From NCBI RefSeq assembly GCF_003144195.1, contig NW_020290004.1:309665-373664 (forward strand): 64,000 nucleotides of DNA, written 5' to 3'. Below, one piece after another: positions 59,369 through 64,000 of the stretch. The translations under genes and the position numbers were made by a program. Within the stretch, counting starts at the first letter, position 1, and each line of letters opens with the position of its first letter. The DNA comes from Ceraceosorus guamensis. Its lineage: Eukaryota; Basidiomycota; Exobasidiomycetes; Ceraceosorales; Ceraceosoraceae. Below the pieces are notes generated by a model. It made no database searches, was not told where the DNA came from, and saw nothing but the letters and a program-made list of their open reading frames with translations.

Positions 59369-61759
59369 GGGGACGGCGAAGAGCGATGCATACGTTCTAG
59401 GTAGCTTTGGGACAACTTTCGCCGCGTCAGGACCTTATAGCTATCTGGTTCGTCCAGAGTATCTCTGCGTCACAGATTGGAAATAATGATGCATAGCCAG
59501 GACGATCATTGGAGTGTACACAGTGCGTCAGACGACCGCAGCTAGGAGGCACGGTTGGCGCGCCCGCAGTAGGAGCCTTGCTATTCCCTCCATCGCCTGC
59601 CGCGTCTCCAACAGACGTGAAGGAGACTTATGACCTTGGGGTGATGATCCCTGAGACCTCGTCGGATCTGAAGAGCGCGCACTCAAGTGAATTACACTCA
59701 TTTCCACATTCTGTGCAGTTTTGTCCGCCCGGCGTCGGAGCTCGAAGAGAGCGAGGTCTGCAAGAACACCTCGCTTTTGTCATATCACGATGCTCGCTCA
59801 TCTTAGTTCCACAGGCAAGAAGGCGCTTCACGACACGACCTTGTGACGAGTCAGTACGGGCGCAGCGCGTTCAGCAACTTCTTATCAACGCAGGGTTTCC
59901 ACAGGCATTACGAATGGGGGGTGGCTTTCCTTGTTTTGGGCAACGAAGACGTCATGCTGTCTACCGAACAGGGGCGACAGCCATCTGGGTTCAGGGAAGG
60001 ACAGGGCAGGCATACCATGGGTTCGCTCAACAGGTTACTCCACCTTTCAGTGCAGGAAGACGCAGGATGAATGTCTCTGAGCTCTGCTGATAGTCATTCG
60101 CCTCACAGGCGCCCTAGCGGTCGTTGTTAACCTCTTTAATTGCCAGACCTTGCAATTCTTTGTTGGAGTCTTATGATCAGCTTCGCATCATCGTGAATGC
60201 GCTCGATCTGACAGAGTACAATCAGTGGCCAAAATGCGGTCGCATATATGCTGTCTGCGAAAGCGGGTTCACAGCTTAGGAGAATCCATCCCCTCCTGTA
60301 TCTTCCTGTGACATCTCACGTTCCAGGGCACGCCGGCGCAGTCTGTGGGATGGCCGTGAGTCATACACTCTAACTGGCGCTCTACAGACTTGTGTCTCAC
60401 CGCGCTCCGAGTGCTCCGAAGTCCTACCGAAGGGTCTCGCCGAGGTGTGAGCATGAGGAGCCCGGCCGCATCGGCACACCAACGACGGTGACTCCCATCA
60501 TCAATGATTGCCGATGGAGCGGTTACCGCCTTGATTCGTGATTGGAGTCTTCATCCCAATCAAGGGACGATTACGCGCGTGTCATGCTTGTTACCGCTCC
60601 ACGGCCGGACTGCTCGCGGCACCGAAAATTCATGACCAGCTGCTTGAAGTATGCAAGGCACCAGTTGTCTGAAATCAAGTAACGACCAACGAAGAGGCGC
60701 CGAGGACTCCCTTGCGTTGTCACGAAGACTCAAGTCGACCTCGACTGCCTGCTCACACTGCTGTGAGTGAGGTACTGTGTTGACGAAATTTGCGACACAG
60801 AATGCACAGCTTAGAGTTGTCAAGAGTGCATGCTCAGCAGCGGATGTCCTCAGCACTCATGGGCCCACGTAAAGCGTGAATGAAGTCGCGCGATGTGAGA
60901 CGCGTTGTTCTGACTCTGATGAGTCTGGTGTCGGTACATACTCTGACGGCAGACCGCGACTCCGCGTTCGCGCTGAGTCGCGAGTGACGATCAAGCAAGT
61001 ACGCTAGGTGATGGCATCGATGTCACGGATGAGAGTCCGCGGAGCCGCGTCGGGGTACATTTTGTATACTCGTCTTCTGTAGCTCCTTTTCTTCTCTTTC
61101 TGCACGTGTCGTTCCGCTCGATAGACCCCTTCTCCTTGGAAAGCGAGGTCGATCATATACGCCTCTCCGGAAATCAGATAGTCTTCTTGGTGCGCGGTTC
61201 GAGAGCCCAGGTGGGTCGGGCTGAGCAAGTCGTCCGACAATTCACGATCGCTGGAACTTCCCGAGAATCGTCCGTGCCGTGTTTAGGTGCACCTCTCCGG
61301 AAATTGGCGCAGAATGAAGTGGGCTCTGTGTTCAGAGCGCCCCGCCGTGCGATGAGAGGTGAGAAATGGGAAGTGAATGAGCTCGTGATGTGAAGATCTT
61401 CAGCAGTGGGATCGATCATGAAGACCATTGATGACAATTTGGCGTCAGAGGTGAATTATGCTCGCTCGGACTGAGGTGTGCGAGCCGAGCGCTTTGTCGC
61501 ATGCCAAGCTAGCCATCGGATTTGTCGCCCAGGCATGTGAGAAGTAGAAGCGGACAAGCAGCAGCATCCCGAAAGAGTCAGAGAGCGCAAAGCAGATGTT
61601 CAAAAAGGCACCGGCATGAATGGCTTGAGTCCACTTTGCCGACGCTACTGTGTTGCACCTCAAAACTTCGCGAGTCTCTTGCAGCCTCCACGATAGCTCT
61701 GGCGGGACATCTTCCTTGCCTGTGCGACAAATCGCGAGATTGCAGGTACAGTGTCAAGT
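59369..61759. other. Long spacer after uL29m
   Basis: About 2.4 kb without a supported gene. It holds a CACGA-type word at 60532-60544 and a 13-nt direct repeat CCTCTCCGGAAAT at 61162-61174 and 61292-61304. The ORFs at 59509-60090 (193 codons) and 61004-61240 (78 codons, minus) have no recognisable features. An acceptor-like CAG just before 61745 hints that the next gene may have an upstream exon. Confidence 0.4.
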
Positions 61760-63419
61760 ATGAACGCCTGTCGAAGGGCGTCCGATGCGTCTGAAGCATC
61801 CTCAACATGTCCACCAAAGCATACCGAGATGTCGTCGAGCAGTGGATCGACTGGTCGCACCTTCGCTAAGCATGGCATGCCAAGTGCTGAGGATACAGGC
61901 TGCAAAGTGGCAAATGAACCTGTCAGTGATGACGTATCGGGCACGCCGAACAGGCAAAGGGAACCAATGTCCAGCTCTGGCCATCCTCAGCTGACTCCCG
62001 CAAAAGGTCAAAAGACGGAGCTTACTCCTATGCGCAGATTGCTGAAGACATTGCCACCTCGCCTATCGACCCCGCAAGGCCCTCTGCCTCAACCGCCTCC
62101 TGCGCCAGCCCAGCCATCCACCGAGCGGCATCTTACACCAACATACTCATTTCGTGGAGGCAGAAAAGCCGGCCACACGCCTCCTACTTCTCTGCACGTT
62201 CCGAAGACGCCCTGCTCTAAAGCTCTACCATCAACAACGCAAAGTCCGCGCCTGATCCCGTTTTCTCCTCAGCAATTGGGATTGCGACCTATTGTGTTGC
62301 GCCGGTATACCCAAACTGGCACAAAGGAAGTTGACAGCAGTGCCACCATCACCGACAAGCCACTACCGACATACGTGAACGGCGAAGCAGAGCTTGATGT
62401 TGGCGCGACGGACAAAATGTTGTACTATCCTTCGACAAGCCCTCACGATTCTCAGTACGGACTTGGGGACCACCTGAACGCGGACCACAGCTTTCTGGAC
62501 ACGCGCCCATCCATCGAGACGACTGTTACCATAAATACTACATTGGTGAGGAAAGAGGCTCAGCACTTTGCCTGGGCACCGACGCCGCAGAAGAAGCTGA
62601 CGTTGACTCTCTTGCGCGACGCTGTAGAGCCAATCCAAGCTGCACGCAGATGCAGCAGAGCTCAACTCTCCCTGCAGTCCGATCGAGGTACTGCTGGATG
62701 ACAGCTTTTCGCGGCCGTCTCCACCTGCGCCGGCTTCGCCCTCCAAGTGCTTGGGAACAGTCTCTGGCGCCATCATTCAGGCTTTTCGAAGCGCTGAGCA
62801 GTCATCGTCTACGCATCTCTCGCCCCCGCGCTCCCATCATCGAGTAGGCCTTCCTTTCAAAAGCTCCATGGAAGATGTGGGCCCCTCGCGTTCAACTCGG
62901 TATTTCGCCCAAACGCCAACGGAGAGCAGCTCCGGTCTTCCCAGGCCATCCAAGCAGCGCGCTTCCTTCGTGCGCTCTCGTAGCGTCGCCGACATTGCGG
63001 ATGAGGTTGGGCTGGAAAAGAAAGACACGCCCCTAGACATGTCCAATAACGACAGCGGAATCTCTCTGAGTGGAAATGAGACTCCAGACCCGAGCTTGCG
63101 CGAAACCGATCCAAACAGCGTCCCATCGACTCACGGGGGCATGGAGCTGGATGAAGAATTAGGTTTCTCATACAACGTCACACCTCCACACTCCTTTCAA
63201 ATGACACCCAGATCGAGAATCGGCACCTCTCCTTTGCGCTTCATGAGCTCTTCTGCTAGACTCAGGGGCAGTGCGAGCCCCCTGACGACGCCTCGACGCT
63301 CACGCGTGTCATTCCCAGCAGAATCGCCTTCCGGCAAGACCTCGTCGCACCTCATGGACAATCACCCCACTCCAAGCTTCTGGGCCTTGTTCTGTTGCGT
63401 AGGAAAGGAGGTCAAGTGA
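61760..63419 (+). CDS. Unrecognised disordered protein rich in S/T-P sites
   Basis: Exons 61760-62545 and 62628-63419 give 525 residues. The intron (donor GTGAGG, branch GCTGAC, acceptor CTGTAG) is needed to join two open frames that otherwise look like a frameshift. No folded domain is visible. The sequence is low in hydrophobic residues and full of Thr-Pro and Ser-Pro pairs, several in CDK-like contexts (TPMRR, SPRL, TPRSR, TPRRSR). Short conserved-looking patches are LTPTYSFRGGRKAGHTPPTS, QQLGLRPIVLRRYT, ASFVRSRSVADIADEVG and the Cys-containing end PSFWALFCCVGKEVK. It may be a cell-cycle-regulated phosphoprotein, but that is inference. An upstream first exon cannot be excluded. Confidence 0.65.
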
Positions 63420-64000
63420 CCACTTGCACAGCCCCTTTCACGCACACACACACTCACGAACCAATGTGCGTCGGATCGACGCCATACTCCCCTTGAGGTC
63501 TGGCTTGACTGTGAGAGTAAACCTCGCATTGAGCTTTCTCCTCCGCTCATTGTGCCCTCGTGCCCCATCAGCCCTTGGTCTTCTCCAGAAACCAAGTTCG
63601 AATCCACTCGACCGTGCACCGCTTGGTCGCCGAGCTTGCGACGACTCGAGATTGGGATGTGATACATGCGCTATGTATATACGTGCGGGCGCTATATTTC
63701 AGCCGACTCGCCATGCACTGGGTTCCACCACTCATGCACGACTGGGACTCTTGACTCAATTGTACTCGGGTTAGAATCAACTCAATCGCCCTATAGATGC
63801 TGCTGCGCATGCTGAATTTCTCAATATGAATTAATCAGGTGCTCGTCTTGTTGAAGTCAAATCCTAGACGCGCTGCTGCTGCAGCTGCTGTGAATGCATG
63901 TACCAGTCAGTGAGTACAGATCGATCGCGATGGTGCGTGATGTAGAGCCTGCATCAACAAACACACCACCTTTGACGCGTCACGATGATGAGTGTTTGAA
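63420..64000. other. Spacer at the right edge
   Basis: The last 580 bp hold the 3' flank of the previous gene and a short CTG/CAG-rich run near 63868-63892. I see no gene beginning here. Confidence 0.4.

Noticed and set aside
59509-60090. A 193-codon plus-strand ORF
   Set aside because: No recognisable motif, presequence or splice pattern.
62546-62627. Apparent frameshift between two ORFs of the S/T-P-rich gene
   Set aside because: An intron with GTGAGG donor, GCTGAC branch site and CTGTAG acceptor joins them in phase, so no pseudogene or sequencing error needs to be assumed.
63593-63603. GTTCGAATCC, a word like the tRNA B box
   Set aside because: The flanks do not form a T-arm or acceptor stem, and no A box lies at the right distance.

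Overview
The window is nuclear DNA of a fungus, very probably a basidiomycete of the smut lineage (Ustilaginomycotina). Protein genes on both strands are cut by short GT-AG introns, mostly with GTGAGT-type donors and CTGAC/CTCAT-like branch sites. Intergenic spacers are compact, there are no operons, and one gene carries the Rua1-type C-terminal domain known from smut fungi. Exon joints below were worked out by hand from reading frame, splice sites and family conservation. I saw no rRNA, tRNA, transposon, CRISPR or phage-like element.

Layout. 0.2-0.8 kb: a small DUF2423 (YBL028C-like) protein. 1.9-4.7 kb: a Rua1-domain transcription factor. 5.2-10.1 kb (minus): the response regulator SSK1 of the osmostress pathway, with a degenerate histidine-kinase-like N-terminus. 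10.8-14.6 kb (minus): a PhnP-like metallo-beta-lactamase hydrolase with a very long disordered tail. 16.2-17.0 kb: the Fe-S scaffold ISU1. 18.2-20.5 kb (minus): an MFS phosphate-type transporter. 23.8-24.6 kb and 24.6-28.8 kb (both minus): the RNase P/MRP subunit POP8 and the long-form tRNase Z, side by side. 29.4-31.5 kb: a membrane-anchored cysteine synthase. 32.0-32.6 kb (minus): LSM2. 33.5-37.8 kb: a large FUSC/BRE4-like membrane protein.

37.8-48.2 kb holds a secreted asparaginase (minus), an amino-acid permease and a secreted sedolisin protease, which together suggest nitrogen scavenging. 48.9-49.6 kb (minus): a DUF1770 membrane protein. 50.2-54.2 kb: a URI/Bud27-like prefoldin. 54.3-55.9 kb (minus): TRM8. 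56.7-57.7 kb (minus): RPB4. 58.4-59.4 kb: mitochondrial ribosomal protein uL29m. 61.8-63.4 kb: an unrecognised S/T-P-rich protein.

Many genes serve RNA metabolism and translation (POP8, tRNase Z, LSM2, TRM8, RPB4, URI, uL29m). Several of these share a TCACGTGA-type E-box about 220-300 bp upstream of the start codon. The wider spacers carry a recurrent CACGAATC/GATTCGTG word. The most unusual single observation is that SSK1 looks like a decayed hybrid histidine kinase: its N-terminal half has DHp-like and HATPase-like segments in which the phospho-accepting His and the N-box Asn are missing, placed ahead of an intact receiver domain.
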